A DNA stretch of 64,000 bases from Curtanaerobium respiraculi (GTDB taxonomy: Bacteria > Actinomycetota > Coriobacteriia > Coriobacteriales > Eggerthellaceae): assembly GCF_024609215.1 (NCBI RefSeq), contig NZ_JANIPD030000023.1, forward strand, positions 1 through 64,000, in the 5' to 3' direction. The number at the start of each line of letters is the position of its first letter. Position 1 is the stretch's first letter. The translations under genes were made by a program, and so were the position numbers. Under the pieces are notes generated by a model. It saw nothing but the letters and a program-made list of their open reading frames with translations, had not been told where the DNA came from and did no database searches. Positions 36,225 through 43,962 of this stretch are shown here, piece after piece.

Positions 36225-36336
36225 TACGCCGAGCAAGGCGCCGGGCGAGAGCCACGACCTCTGGTTCTTGGTCGCGTGCTCCGCCGTCGCCCTGCTGGCC
36301 GCCTGGGCCGCCATGCGACGAGGGGAGTTCTTCTAG
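36202..36336 (+). CDS. Possible 44-residue single-span membrane protein
   Basis: A short frame overlapping the end of the NifK-like gene by 23 bases. It encodes a Pro/Ser-rich start and one hydrophobic helix (LWFLVACSAVALLAAWAAM) followed by RRGEFF. The helix with a basic end is what a small membrane protein or a sorting-signal tail looks like. GGAAGG is almost adjacent to the ATG, which is too close for a normal ribosome site. It could be a real last gene of the operon or a chance frame. Confidence 0.3.
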   Translation: MRATPSPDTPSKAPGESHDLWFLVACSAVALLAAWAAMRRGEFF

Positions 36337-36357
36337 CCGCCGTCCGATGTGATGGGC

Positions 36358-36369
36358 TTGGGGTACAAT
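36358..36369 (+). promoter_or_regulatory. galE promoter -10 region
   Basis: TTGGGGTACAAT, identical over 12 bases to the element before gapA, ends 34 bases before the galE ATG. No distinct -35 is visible. Confidence 0.45.
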
Positions 36370-36403
36370 GGATTCGCTTTCCCACCATCGCAAAGGAGAC
36401 CGT

Positions 36404-37426
36404 ATGCAAACCATCCTCGTCAGCGGCGGAACGGGCTTCATCGGAAGCCATACCTGCGTCGAGTTGATCAAAGCCGGCTACGATGTCGTCGTGTTCGACA
36501 ACCTGAGCAATTCGAAGGAGGAGTCCCTCAACCGCGTGCAGCGGATCACCGGCGTCAAGCCCCGTTTCTACCGGGCGGACATGCTCGACCGCGACGCGCT
36601 GGAGAGCATCTTCGAAGCGGAGCCGGACATCTCGGCCGTCATCCATTTCGCCGGGCTCAAAGCGGTGGGCGAGAGCGTGCAGAAGCCCTGGGAGTACTAC
36701 CAGAACAACATCGAGGGCACCCTGGTGCTGGTGGACGTCATGCGTCGCCACGGCGTGAAATCCATCGTGTTCAGCAGCTCCGCCACCGTGTACGGCGACC
36801 CGGCCTTCGTGCCCATCACCGAGGAATGCCCCCTGGGCAACCCCACCAACCCCTACGGCCAGACGAAGAAGATGCTCGAGCAGATCCTCACCGACCTCAA
36901 CGTGGCGGATCCCGAGTGGAACGTTTCCCTGCTGCGCTACTTCAATCCCATCGGCGCGCACGAGAGCGGTCTGATGGGCGAGGACCCCAACGGCATCCCC
37001 AACAACCTCATGCCCTACATCACGCAGGTGGCCCTGGGCAAGCTGCCGCGGCTGGGCGTGTTCGGCGACGATTACGACACCCCCGACGGCACCGGCGTGC
37101 GCGACTACATCCACGTCGTCGATCTCGCGCGAGGCCACGTGAAGACGCTGCAGGCGACCGACGGGAAGCCGGGCGTGCACATCTGGAACCTGGGCACCGG
37201 GGTCGGCTACAGCGTGCTCGACGTGGTGCGCGCGTTCACGGAGGCGACGGGCGTCGAAGTGCCCTACGAGATCAAGCCCCGGCGCGCGGGCGACATCGCG
37301 CAATGCTACGCCAGCGCCGGCAAAGCCGCGCGCGACCTAGGCTGGAAGGCGGAATTCGACCTGCGCGACATGTGCCGCGACAGCTGGAGGTGGCAGAAGG
37401 GCAATCCGAACGGATACGATAACTGA
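36404..37426 (+). CDS. galE: UDP-glucose 4-epimerase
   Basis: A 340-residue NAD-dependent epimerase that interconverts UDP-glucose and UDP-galactose for envelope polysaccharides and galactose use. GGTGFIGSHT binds NAD. Catalytic residues are in SSSATVYGDP and NPYGQTKKMLEQ (Tyr-x-x-x-Lys). RYFNPIGAHESG and RDYIHVVDLARGH are GalE-specific. The ATG at 36404 follows AAAGGAGA; the upstream ATG in the same frame overlaps the promoter and is rejected. It is followed by phosphoglucomutase, which supplies the sugar phosphate precursor. Confidence 0.97.
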   Translation: MQTILVSGGTGFIGSHTCVELIKAGYDVVVFDNLSNSKEESLNRVQRITGVKPRFYRADMLDRDALESIFEAEPDISAVIHFAGLKAVGESVQKPWEYYQNNIEGTLVLVDVMRRHGVKSIVFSSSATVYGDPAFVPITEECPLGNPTNPYGQTKKMLEQILTDLNVADPEWNVSLLRYFNPIGAHESGLMGEDPNGIPNNLMPYITQVALGKLPRLGVFGDDYDTPDGTGVRDYIHVVDLARGHVKTLQATDGKPGVHIWNLGTGVGYSVLDVVRAFTEATGVEVPYEIKPRRAGDIAQCYASAGKAARDLGWKAEFDLRDMCRDSWRWQKGNPNGYDN

Positions 37427-37483
37427 CGGCCGAGGAGCCGGGCGGCGGATACGCCCGGCGCTCCCTCGGGGAAAAGGGGACCG

Positions 37484-39160
37484 ATGGACATCAAGCAAGA
37501 ATTCCAACGCTGGCTCGCGTCGGCCGAGGATCCGGAGATCATCGACGAGCTGCATGCCATGGAAGGGGACGACCGGGCGATCGAGGATGCGTTCTTCCAG
37601 GAGCTCGCCTTCGGCACGGCGGGGCTGCGCGGCGTGCTCGGCGCGGGCACGAACCGCATGAACGTCTACACGGTGGGGAAGGCAACCCAGGGGCTCGCGG
37701 ACTACCTGACGGCCCATTTCGCGGAGCCGACGGTGGCGATCGCACGCGACAGCCGCAACAAGGGCGAGCTCTTCGTGCGGGTGACCGCGGCAATCCTCGC
37801 CGCCAACGGGGTGAAATGCCACCTGTTCCCCCGCATCGAGCCCGTGCCCGCGCTGTCCTTCGCGGTACGCGACCTGGGCACCACGGCGGGCATCGTCATG
37901 ACGGCGAGCCACAACCCCGCCGAGTACAACGGCTACAAGGTCTACGGGGCAGACGGCTGCCAGATCGCAAGCGAGGCCGCGGATGATATCTCCGCGGCGA
38001 TCGATGATGTCGACGCCTTCGCCGATGTCAAGACGGGCGATTTCGACGCCTTCGTCGAAGCCGGGACGATCGATTGGATCGACGATGGCGTGCTCGACCG
38101 CTTCCTCGATGCGGAGCTCGCCGCCAGCATGGCCGACCCCGATGCCGCGGACGTGTCGTTGAGGCTCGTGTACACGCCCCTCAACGGTTCCGGGCTCGAG
38201 TTGAACACGCGCATGTTCGAGCGCATCGGCGTCACGGACGTGACCATCGTTCCCGAGCAGAGGGATCCGGACGGCGATTTCCCCACCTGCCCGTACCCCA
38301 ACCCCGAGATCCGCGAGGCCATGCAGAAGGGGATCGAGTGCTGCGAGCGCGTCCATCCCGACCTGTTGCTGGCGACCGATCCCGATGCCGACCGCTGCGG
38401 CATCGCCGTCAAGGACGGGGACGACTACACGCTGCTCACGGGCAACGAGGTGGGAATCCTCATGCTCGACTACATCTGCAAGATGCACGAGAAGCGCGGC
38501 GACATGCCGGCCGACCCCGTCGCGGTCAGCACGATCGTCTCGACCATGATGATCGACGCCATCGCCGAGCGGTACGGGGTCGCCATCCGGCGCACGCTCA
38601 CCGGGTTCAAATACATAGGCGGCGTCATCAGCGAGCTCGTCGACGCGGGGCATCCCGAGCGCTACCTGCTCGGCTTCGAGGAGAGCTACGGGTACTTGGG
38701 CGCCACCCACGTGCGGGACAAGGATTCCATCAGCGCGAGCCTGCTCATCTGCCAGATGGCGCAACATTGCAAGCTGCACGGCATGAATCTCGCCGATGCG
38801 ATCCGCGCCCTCTACGAGGAATACGGATACTATCGCAACAAGACGGTGACGCTCGCGTTCCCCGGGGCGCAGGGCTCCGCCAAGATGGCCTCGATCATGC
38901 AGTCCTTGCGCGACGAGCCGCTTCGCGAGATCGCGGGGCGCCCCGTGCTCGAATCCATCGATTACGCCCCCGGCTACAACGGGCTGCCCTCCGCCGACGT
39001 CATCGAATTCCGCTTGCCCGACAGCAACAAGGTCATATTCCGTCCGAGCGGAACCGAGCCGAAGATCAAAGCGTACCTCTTCGGCAGGGGGGCCACGGAG
39101 GAAGCCGCGGATGCGGTGGTCGCGGACCTCGAAACCGCCGCGCGCGAAGTGCTCTCATAA
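37484..39160 (+). CDS. pgcA: Phosphoglucomutase/phosphomannomutase (PgcA type)
   Basis: A 558-residue alpha-D-phosphohexomutase that interconverts glucose 6-phosphate and glucose 1-phosphate. The phosphoserine loop is TASHNP (about residue 146), the metal loop DPDADRCG, the sugar-binding loop GFEESYGY and the phosphate-binding loop RPSGTEPKIK. The length fits the long PgcA/PGM2-type enzymes. Linked to galE it completes the route from glucose 6-phosphate toward UDP-sugars, except for GalU, which is not here. Confidence 0.95.
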   Translation: MDIKQEFQRWLASAEDPEIIDELHAMEGDDRAIEDAFFQELAFGTAGLRGVLGAGTNRMNVYTVGKATQGLADYLTAHFAEPTVAIARDSRNKGELFVRVTAAILAANGVKCHLFPRIEPVPALSFAVRDLGTTAGIVMTASHNPAEYNGYKVYGADGCQIASEAADDISAAIDDVDAFADVKTGDFDAFVEAGTIDWIDDGVLDRFLDAELAASMADPDAADVSLRLVYTPLNGSGLELNTRMFERIGVTDVTIVPEQRDPDGDFPTCPYPNPEIREAMQKGIECCERVHPDLLLATDPDADRCGIAVKDGDDYTLLTGNEVGILMLDYICKMHEKRGDMPADPVAVSTIVSTMMIDAIAERYGVAIRRTLTGFKYIGGVISELVDAGHPERYLLGFEESYGYLGATHVRDKDSISASLLICQMAQHCKLHGMNLADAIRALYEEYGYYRNKTVTLAFPGAQGSAKMASIMQSLRDEPLREIAGRPVLESIDYAPGYNGLPSADVIEFRLPDSNKVIFRPSGTEPKIKAYLFGRGATEEAADAVVADLETAAREVLS

Positions 39161-39173
39161 GGCGGCCCGATCG

Positions 39174-40166
39174 ATGGCGCTCAAAGACGGCATCCGCGCC
39201 CGTTTGCTCCAGGGGAGCCGGGCGGGCGCGGGCGATTGGCTATCCGGGGAAGACCTATCGCGCGAATTCGGGGTGAGCCGCACGGCGGTGTGGAAGGCGG
39301 TCGAGGGCATCCGCTCCGAGGGGTTCGCCGTCGAATCGTCCCGGAACAGGGGATACCGCCTTGCAGCCGACCAGGACGCGCTGACCGAGGAGGGCATTCT
39401 TGGCAATCTTCTCGAATATAGTACGGATGTTCACCTTTCGGTCGAGAAGCGAACGGGGAGCACGAATGCCGACGCGAAGATGCTCGCGGAAGCTGGCGCC
39501 CCCGAGCTCACGTGCCTCGTCGCTGGGGAGCAGACCGCCGGAAGAGGGCGTCGCGGACGGCCGTTCTTCTCGCTAGGGGATACCGGCGTCTACCTGAGCA
39601 TCGTGCTGCGGCCGCACTGGTCGTTGGACCGGGCCGCCCTGATCACCGGGGCCGCCGCGGTCGCCGTCTGCCGCGCGCTCGATCCGATGGCATCCGGGGA
39701 ACCCCGCATCAAGTGGGTGAACGATATCTATATCGCCGGGCGGAAGGTCTGCGGCATCCTCACCGAGGGGTCCGCCGACCTCGAGACCGGAGGGCTGGCC
39801 TATGCCGTCGTGGGCATCGGCGTGAACGTCTACGAGCCCGACGGGGGCTTCCCGGAGGAGATCTCCCGCAGGGCGGGCGCCGTGCTGACGCGGAAGCGCC
39901 AAGGTATGCGCGATGCGATCGCCGCTCGCATCATACGGGAGTTCATCGGGATCTACCGGGATGCCGCTTGGCCGGGGTTCATCGGCGAATATCGAAGCCG
40001 ATCGTTCTTGCTGGGGGAATCAGTCGAGGTGGTCGGCGGTTCGCATGATGGGGAAACCGTGAGCGTCATCGGGATCGACGATGCCCTGGGACTCCGCGTC
40101 CGCTTGCCCGACGGGTCTTCCGCCGTGCTTCGCTCCGGGGAAGTGTCGCTCCGTTTGGAGGGATAG
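39174..40166 (+). CDS. birA: Bifunctional biotin-protein ligase / biotin operon repressor
   Basis: A 330-residue protein. An N-terminal winged helix (about residues 20-65, LSREFGVSRTAVWKAVEGI) precedes the ligase domain with TAGRGRRGRPF (biotinyl-AMP binding), KWVNDIYI and VGIGVNV, and the C-terminal SH3-like domain ends the protein. With the DNA-binding domain present, it can both attach biotin to carboxylases and repress biotin genes. No obvious BirA operator is seen in this window. ATG 39174 lies 13 bases after the mutase stop. Confidence 0.95.
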   Translation: MALKDGIRARLLQGSRAGAGDWLSGEDLSREFGVSRTAVWKAVEGIRSEGFAVESSRNRGYRLAADQDALTEEGILGNLLEYSTDVHLSVEKRTGSTNADAKMLAEAGAPELTCLVAGEQTAGRGRRGRPFFSLGDTGVYLSIVLRPHWSLDRAALITGAAAVAVCRALDPMASGEPRIKWVNDIYIAGRKVCGILTEGSADLETGGLAYAVVGIGVNVYEPDGGFPEEISRRAGAVLTRKRQGMRDAIAARIIREFIGIYRDAAWPGFIGEYRSRSFLLGESVEVVGGSHDGETVSVIGIDDALGLRVRLPDGSSAVLRSGEVSLRLEG

Positions 40167-40180
40167 GGCCTCCCTTTCCT
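40157..40180 (+). terminator. Weak terminator at the end of birA
   Basis: GGAGG (40157-40161) pairs with CCTCC (40169-40173), with the birA stop in the loop, and a pyrimidine-rich tail (CTTTCCTTCTTTGCCTTTT) follows. The stem is short. Confidence 0.35.
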
Positions 40181-40194
40181 TCTTTGCCTTTTGG

Positions 40195-40222
40195 TTTACA
40201 TAATATATATTATCAATAATAT
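40195..40222 (+). promoter_or_regulatory. AT-rich promoter with palindrome between birA and dut
   Basis: TTTACA (40195-40200) and TAATAT (40217-40222) are 16 bases apart. The region contains a perfect 14-base palindrome, ATAATATATATTAT (40200-40213), and a direct repeat of TAATATATAT (40201-40210 and 40217-40226). It is the most AT-rich stretch nearby and points into a region without a gene. Confidence 0.4.
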
Positions 40223-40228
40223 ATATGC

Positions 40229-40389
40229 GGGATACCAGGAAGCTTCGATGGCCACGACTCCGGGGCTTCAAGCCCTTTCGAGGGCGTCGCCGCATCCGGA
40301 CCTGCGATGTCCCGGGCTCTCCAAGGCCCCATATCCCGCAAGCCCGCTAAAGCATCGGGAATGCAAGTACCCCCGATGCTCGCAATTTT
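40229..40389 (+). ncRNA. Candidate structured small RNA
   Basis: A transcript from the promoter at 40195-40222 would start near 40229. The first bases, GCGGGATA (40227-40234), are exactly complementary to TATCCCGC at 40332-40339, which would close a structure of about 110 bases. Inside it GCCCT-TTCG-AGGGC (40272-40285) is a stable UUCG-capped hairpin, and CCGGAC (40296-40301) can pair with GTCCCGG (40309-40315) with one bulge. A 9-bp hairpin and T-rich tail end it before dut. No known RNA family is recognised, and expression is not shown. Confidence 0.35.
40351..40389 (+). terminator. Hairpin between the small RNA candidate and dut
   Basis: AGCATCGGG (40351-40359) pairs perfectly with CCCGATGCT (40372-40380). 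T-rich sequence (AATTTTGCTATTTT) follows after four bases. It may also end dut transcription from the other strand, although the T tract there is weak. Confidence 0.42.
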
Positions 40390-40398
40390 GCTATTTTG

Positions 40399-40839
40399 CT
40401 ATTTGGTGCCGCTCGAGCCGAACCCGCTGGTTCCGCGCTCCGTCTCATCCAGTTGGGCGCATTCGACGAGGCGGACGTTCTCGACCTTCATGATCACCAG
40501 CTGCGCGATGCGGTCGCCAGGGCTGATTTCTATGGGATTTTCAGCATCGAGGTTGATGAGGATGCACTTCAGCTCGCCACGATAGCCGCTATCGACGAGG
40601 CCTGGAGCGTTCACCAGCGATAGCCCCCGCTTGATGGCGGAGCCGCTTCGAGGAAGGACGAAGCCGGCATATCCTTCGGGGATCGCCACGGCCAAGCCGG
40701 TTGCGACGGCGGCGCGCTCGAAGGGCCCGAGCGTGACCGACTCTATCGAACGCAGATCGATGCCCGCATCGCCCTGGTAAGCGGTTGCGGGAAGCTGTGC
40801 ACGCTCGTCGAGCTTCTTAACTGGCATATCAAGGGACAT
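40399..40839 (-). CDS. dut: dUTP diphosphatase
   Basis: A 146-residue trimeric dUTPase that removes dUTP and makes dUMP for thymidylate synthesis. All five motifs are visible: DAGIDLRS, PRSGSAIKRG, GLVDSGYRGEL, PGDRIAQLV and the C-terminal RGTSGFGSSG arm that closes over the active site. ATG 40839 follows TAAGGAGT. It lies 50 bases downstream of nrdR on the same strand, a sensible pairing of nucleotide-metabolism genes. Confidence 0.96.
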   Translation of the reverse strand: MSLDMPVKKLDERAQLPATAYQGDAGIDLRSIESVTLGPFERAAVATGLAVAIPEGYAGFVLPRSGSAIKRGLSLVNAPGLVDSGYRGELKCILINLDAENPIEISPGDRIAQLVIMKVENVRLVECAQLDETERGTSGFGSSGTK

Positions 40840-40889
40840 AGGGAGTACTCCTTAGATGCATGCGAATGTATGAAGTTAGGTCTTCCTAC

Positions 40890-41333
40890 TTAAAGACCCT
40901 GTATCGCCTGGTTGAACTCTTCCACGGTTTGGAAGTCTTTATAGACGCTTGCGAAGCGGATATAGGCGACATCGTCGAGATGCTTCAGGCGCTCGAGGAC
41001 CATGTCCCCCAAATCCTTCGACCGAACCTGGGCGAACCCCTTGTTGCGAAGCTCGGTTTCCAAGTCGTCGACGAGGCCGTCGATCTGATCGGGCGTGATA
41101 CGCCGCTTCGCGCAGGCGATGTACAGGCCCCGGAGGATCTTGTCGCGGTGATACACCTCGGAGGTCCCATCCGACTTGAGAACAACCAAGGGATTCTCCC
41201 CCAGCCGCTCGTACGTGGTGAAACGCCGGCCGCAATTCAGGCATTCGCGGCGGCGCCGGATGGTCGACCCATCTTCCGAAGGACGGGAATCAACGACTTT
41301 GGAGTCGGTCTCCCCACATGAAGGACAACGCAT
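40890..41333 (-). CDS. nrdR: Transcriptional repressor of ribonucleotide reductase
   Basis: A 147-residue repressor. An N-terminal zinc ribbon (CPSC at 3-6, CLNCG at 31-35) binds DNA at NrdR boxes, and an ATP-cone domain (about 49-139, VLKSDGTSEVYHRDKILRG) senses ATP/dATP. Its targets are nrd genes, which are not in this window. GAGAGGATAG precedes the ATG. The 234-base gap upstream holds an imperfect hairpin (GGCAACC 41529-41535 with GGTTGCC 41551-41557) and nothing else clear. Confidence 0.96.
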   Translation of the reverse strand: MRCPSCGETDSKVVDSRPSEDGSTIRRRRECLNCGRRFTTYERLGENPLVVLKSDGTSEVYHRDKILRGLYIACAKRRITPDQIDGLVDDLETELRNKGFAQVRSKDLGDMVLERLKHLDDVAYIRFASVYKDFQTVEEFNQAIQGL

Positions 41334-41568
41334 ACTCTATCCTCTCTCACTCGATGGAAAAAGAGTACCACACTTGCGCCAGCTGTCGGCAACGGCCCGC
41401 CTTTCAGCACGGACTCAACGCCTTGCGATCCCCTCCGGGCGGGAGTCCGTGGAACGTAAGGCAGGCCGAGGTTGGAAATCGATGGAAGCGCGTGCGCCCA
41501 AACGCAGCATCGGGCGCACGCAAGGGATGGCAACCGGAAAACGCAGCCAGGGTTGCCCGGAGAAAACG

Positions 41569-41898
41569 TTATGATCCTATGATGATGGCGGCAAGCCCCA
41601 TGATGGAGTACACCGATCCGGCGGCCGCGAGCTTCCATGCCGGGACGCCACGGGAGGCCTTTTCGCCTTCAAGCGACCCGGAACGCATATCGCCGGCCAT
41701 CTGTGACCGCTCGTATGCCGCTGCAAGCCGATGCATGAAGCGTTTCAGACCCCGCGCCTCGGATGCGCGAACGCCACCCGCTTGGATCAGGGCGTCCTGG
41801 AAGCTGATAATGCGCTCGTTTTCGTTGCCGTATCGAGAACAACCAGGCTTCAAAGCGGACGTTCCCTCGATGAGCGCACCGAAATCGCTGTCCTTCAT
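41569..41898 (-). CDS. LexA-controlled small membrane protein (candidate SOS division inhibitor)
   Basis: A 109-residue protein with a soluble N-terminal part (ERIISFQDALIQAGGVRASE, then basic residues 50-66) and one C-terminal membrane helix (about 87-108, AWKLAAAGSVYSIMGLAAII). AAGGAGG is 7 bases before the ATG at 41898. It is divergent from lexA and shares an upstream region with three LexA boxes, so SOS induction is expected. In Bacillus (yneA) and Corynebacterium (divS) the gene divergent from lexA encodes an SOS cell-division inhibitor. This protein resembles neither in sequence as far as I can see. The function is inferred from position and topology only. Confidence 0.7.
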   Translation of the reverse strand: MKDSDFGALIEGTSALKPGCSRYGNENERIISFQDALIQAGGVRASEARGLKRFMHRLAAAYERSQMAGDMRSGSLEGEKASRGVPAWKLAAAGSVYSIMGLAAIIIGS

Positions 41899-41920
41899 TT
41901 TTGCCTCCTTGCCCTTGTTT

Positions 41921-41991
41921 AGAACTTTTGTTCGTGTATACTGTAAAGCGAACATAAGTTCTTGTCAACGACTTTCTCAAACATTTGTTCG
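41921..41991. promoter_or_regulatory. Three LexA (SOS) boxes between lexA and its divergent neighbour
   Basis: Three sites fit the Gram-positive SOS box CGAACRNRYGTTYG with small deviations: AGAACTTTTGTTCG (41921-41934), CGAACATAAGTTCT (41949-41962) and CAAACATTTGTTCG (41978-41991). The last ends 16 bases before the lexA GTG. Their centres are about 28-29 bases apart, close to three helical turns, so bound dimers would lie on one face of the DNA. Confidence 0.88.
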
Positions 41992-42007
41992 TATGAAAGG
42001 AAGCGCT

Positions 42008-42643
42008 GTGGCAAAGCCGATCACCAAACGCCAGCAGGCGGTGCTTGACTGCATTACGGAATTCATCGAGGAAAAGGGCTACGGTCCCACCGTGCGCGAG
42101 GTCTGCGAAAATCTCGGCCTCTCCTCCCCTTCCACGGTCCATGTTCACCTCAAGGCGCTCGAGGAGAAGGGGCTCATCAATCGCGACCCCTTGAAATCCC
42201 GTTCGATCACGCTCTCGTGCCCTTCATCCCCCATCACGCACGATGGCATCGCGTTCTCGTACGGGAACGTGGTCGACCTCCCCTTGGTCGGCGACGTGGC
42301 GGCGGGGGTGCCCTTGCTCGCGGAGGAGAACATCACCGAAACGATCTCGCTTCCCACGGAGATCGTGGGCAATTCCGCATCCTTCCTGCTTTCCGTGCAT
42401 GGCGACAGCATGGTCGAGGCGGGCATCAACAGCGGAGATTACGTCGTCGTGCGCGAGCAGCAAACCGCAGAGAACGGCGACATCGTCGTCGCGCTCATCG
42501 ACGATGGGGCGACTGTGAAGCGCTTCTATCGTGAAAAGGACCACATCAGGCTGCAACCCGAGAATTCCTCGATGGACCCCATCCTCGTGCGGGATTGCTC
42601 CATCGTCGGCAAGGTGGTCGCGCTCTTCCGAAGGATACGCTAG
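42008..42643 (+). CDS. lexA: LexA repressor
   Basis: A 211-residue SOS repressor. A winged helix (about residues 1-65, PTVREVCENLGLSSPSTVH) binds SOS boxes. The self-cleavage site Ala99-Gly100 (GDVAAGVP), the nucleophile Ser134 (HGDSMVEAG) and the general base Lys171 (GATVKRF) are all present, so RecA-triggered autocleavage is expected. I start at GTG 42008, five bases after AAAGGAAG; the ATG at 41993 lies beside the third LexA box with no ribosome site. The three boxes upstream indicate autorepression. Confidence 0.96.
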   Translation: MAKPITKRQQAVLDCITEFIEEKGYGPTVREVCENLGLSSPSTVHVHLKALEEKGLINRDPLKSRSITLSCPSSPITHDGIAFSYGNVVDLPLVGDVAAGVPLLAEENITETISLPTEIVGNSASFLLSVHGDSMVEAGINSGDYVVVREQQTAENGDIVVALIDDGATVKRFYREKDHIRLQPENSSMDPILVRDCSIVGKVVALFRRIR

Positions 42644-42663
42644 AAGCCCTCCAGGCGTCGCGG

Positions 42664-43962
42664 CTACCCCGACACCGCGAACGGCTCGAACGCCGTTTTC
42701 ATCCGCTTGCTCACGCGCAGCGTCATGCGCGTGCCATCTGGCGCATACTCCTCGTCGATGATGAGGCAGCGCTCGTGGGCCAGCGAGACGATGTCCCCCC
42801 GGGAATACGGTATGGACAGATGGAGCACCTCGTCCTGCGCCGAGGCGACGCGCACGATCCGTTCGACGAGATCCTCCACGCCCTCCCCGGTGGCAGCGGA
42901 AACGAGCAGTGCGCTCCCATATCGTCCCGCCAGGGCCTCCCGCTCCCCATCTGAGAGCATGTCGCATTTATTGAACACGAGGATACGGCTTATCTCCTGC
43001 GCGCCGATTTCTTGGAGCACGTCCTCCACGGCGACCATCTGCCGCTCGAAAGCGGATGCTGACGCGTCAACCACATGCAGTATGATATCCGCCTCGCGGA
43101 TCTCGTCGAGCGTGCTCTTGAACGATTCGACCAAGGTGGTCGGGAGCTTCTGGATGAATCCGACGGTATCCGTCAGCGTGATCTCGCGCCCTTCGGGCAA
43201 GGTGAACCTCCGCGTCGTCGAATCGAGCGTAGCGAACAGCTTGTCGTAGCTGAGCACATGGGCGTCGGTAAGACGGTTGAGCAGGCTCGATTTCCCCGCA
43301 TTCGTGTAGCCGGCAAGGGCGACGCGCAGCATGCCGCTCGCCCTCCTGCTGCTCCGTTGCACATCGCGGTTCTTCTCCAGTTCGGCGAGCTCGCGCTCGA
43401 TGCGCATGATTCGCTTCCGGACGATGCGGCGGTCAACCTCAAGCTGGCTCTCTCCCTCGCCGAAGCGGCTCCCCACTCCCCCGCCCATGCGGTTGCTGGC
43501 GAGGTGCGCCCACATGCCCCGGAGGCGGGGCAGCAGATACTTGTTCTGCGCGAGCCGCACCTGCAAGCGGCCCTCTTTCGTCGTCGCGTGCAGGGCGAAG
43601 ATATCGAGGATCAGCGCAGTCCGATCGATAACCTTCACCTCGGACCCGACGATCTTCTCGAGATTCGATTGCTGCGAGGGGGTCAACTCATCGTCGAAAA
43701 TCACCACATCGGCATTGAAGGAGCGGCACATCCGCGCGATCTCGGCCGCCTTGCCGGAGCCGACGAACGTCTTGGGATGCGGGGCGTCAAGGCGCTGAAG
43801 GGTCCGGGCGACCGGTTCGCTTCCCGCCGTCTCGGCGAGGCGGCCGAGTTCCGCAAGCGTCTCATCCGCATCCCATTCAGCCCCGGGGCGGTCGATCCCC
43901 ACGAGTATGGCGCGTTCCGCATGCCGCGCCGTTTCGAAGAGGGGGAAACGTCCGCGGTTCAT
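42664..43962 (-). CDS. hflX: GTPase HflX
   Basis: A 432-residue ribosome-associated GTPase that splits stalled 70S ribosomes. The N-terminal HflX domain (residues 1-190; LDAPHPKTFVGSGKAAEI) is followed by a helical linker and the G domain with GYTNAGKSS, DTVGFIQKLP and NKCD. Its ATG overlaps the miaA stop (ATGA). The order miaB-miaA-hflX is common. The 3' end faces lexA with a 20-base gap. Confidence 0.96.
   Translation of the reverse strand: MNRGRFPLFETARHAERAILVGIDRPGAEWDADETLAELGRLAETAGSEPVARTLQRLDAPHPKTFVGSGKAAEIARMCRSFNADVVIFDDELTPSQQSNLEKIVGSEVKVIDRTALILDIFALHATTKEGRLQVRLAQNKYLLPRLRGMWAHLASNRMGGGVGSRFGEGESQLEVDRRIVRKRIMRIERELAELEKNRDVQRSSRRASGMLRVALAGYTNAGKSSLLNRLTDAHVLSYDKLFATLDSTTRRFTLPEGREITLTDTVGFIQKLPTTLVESFKSTLDEIREADIILHVVDASASAFERQMVAVEDVLQEIGAQEISRILVFNKCDMLSDGEREALAGRYGSALLVSAATGEGVEDLVERIVRVASAQDEVLHLSIPYSRGDIVSLAHERCLIIDEEYAPDGTRMTLRVSKRMKTAFEPFAVSG

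Noticed and set aside
40229-40389. Signal recognition particle or 6S RNA
   Set aside because: The conserved SRP loop (GGAAG...AGCA) is not present, and I could not recognise the 6S central bubble; left as an unnamed candidate.
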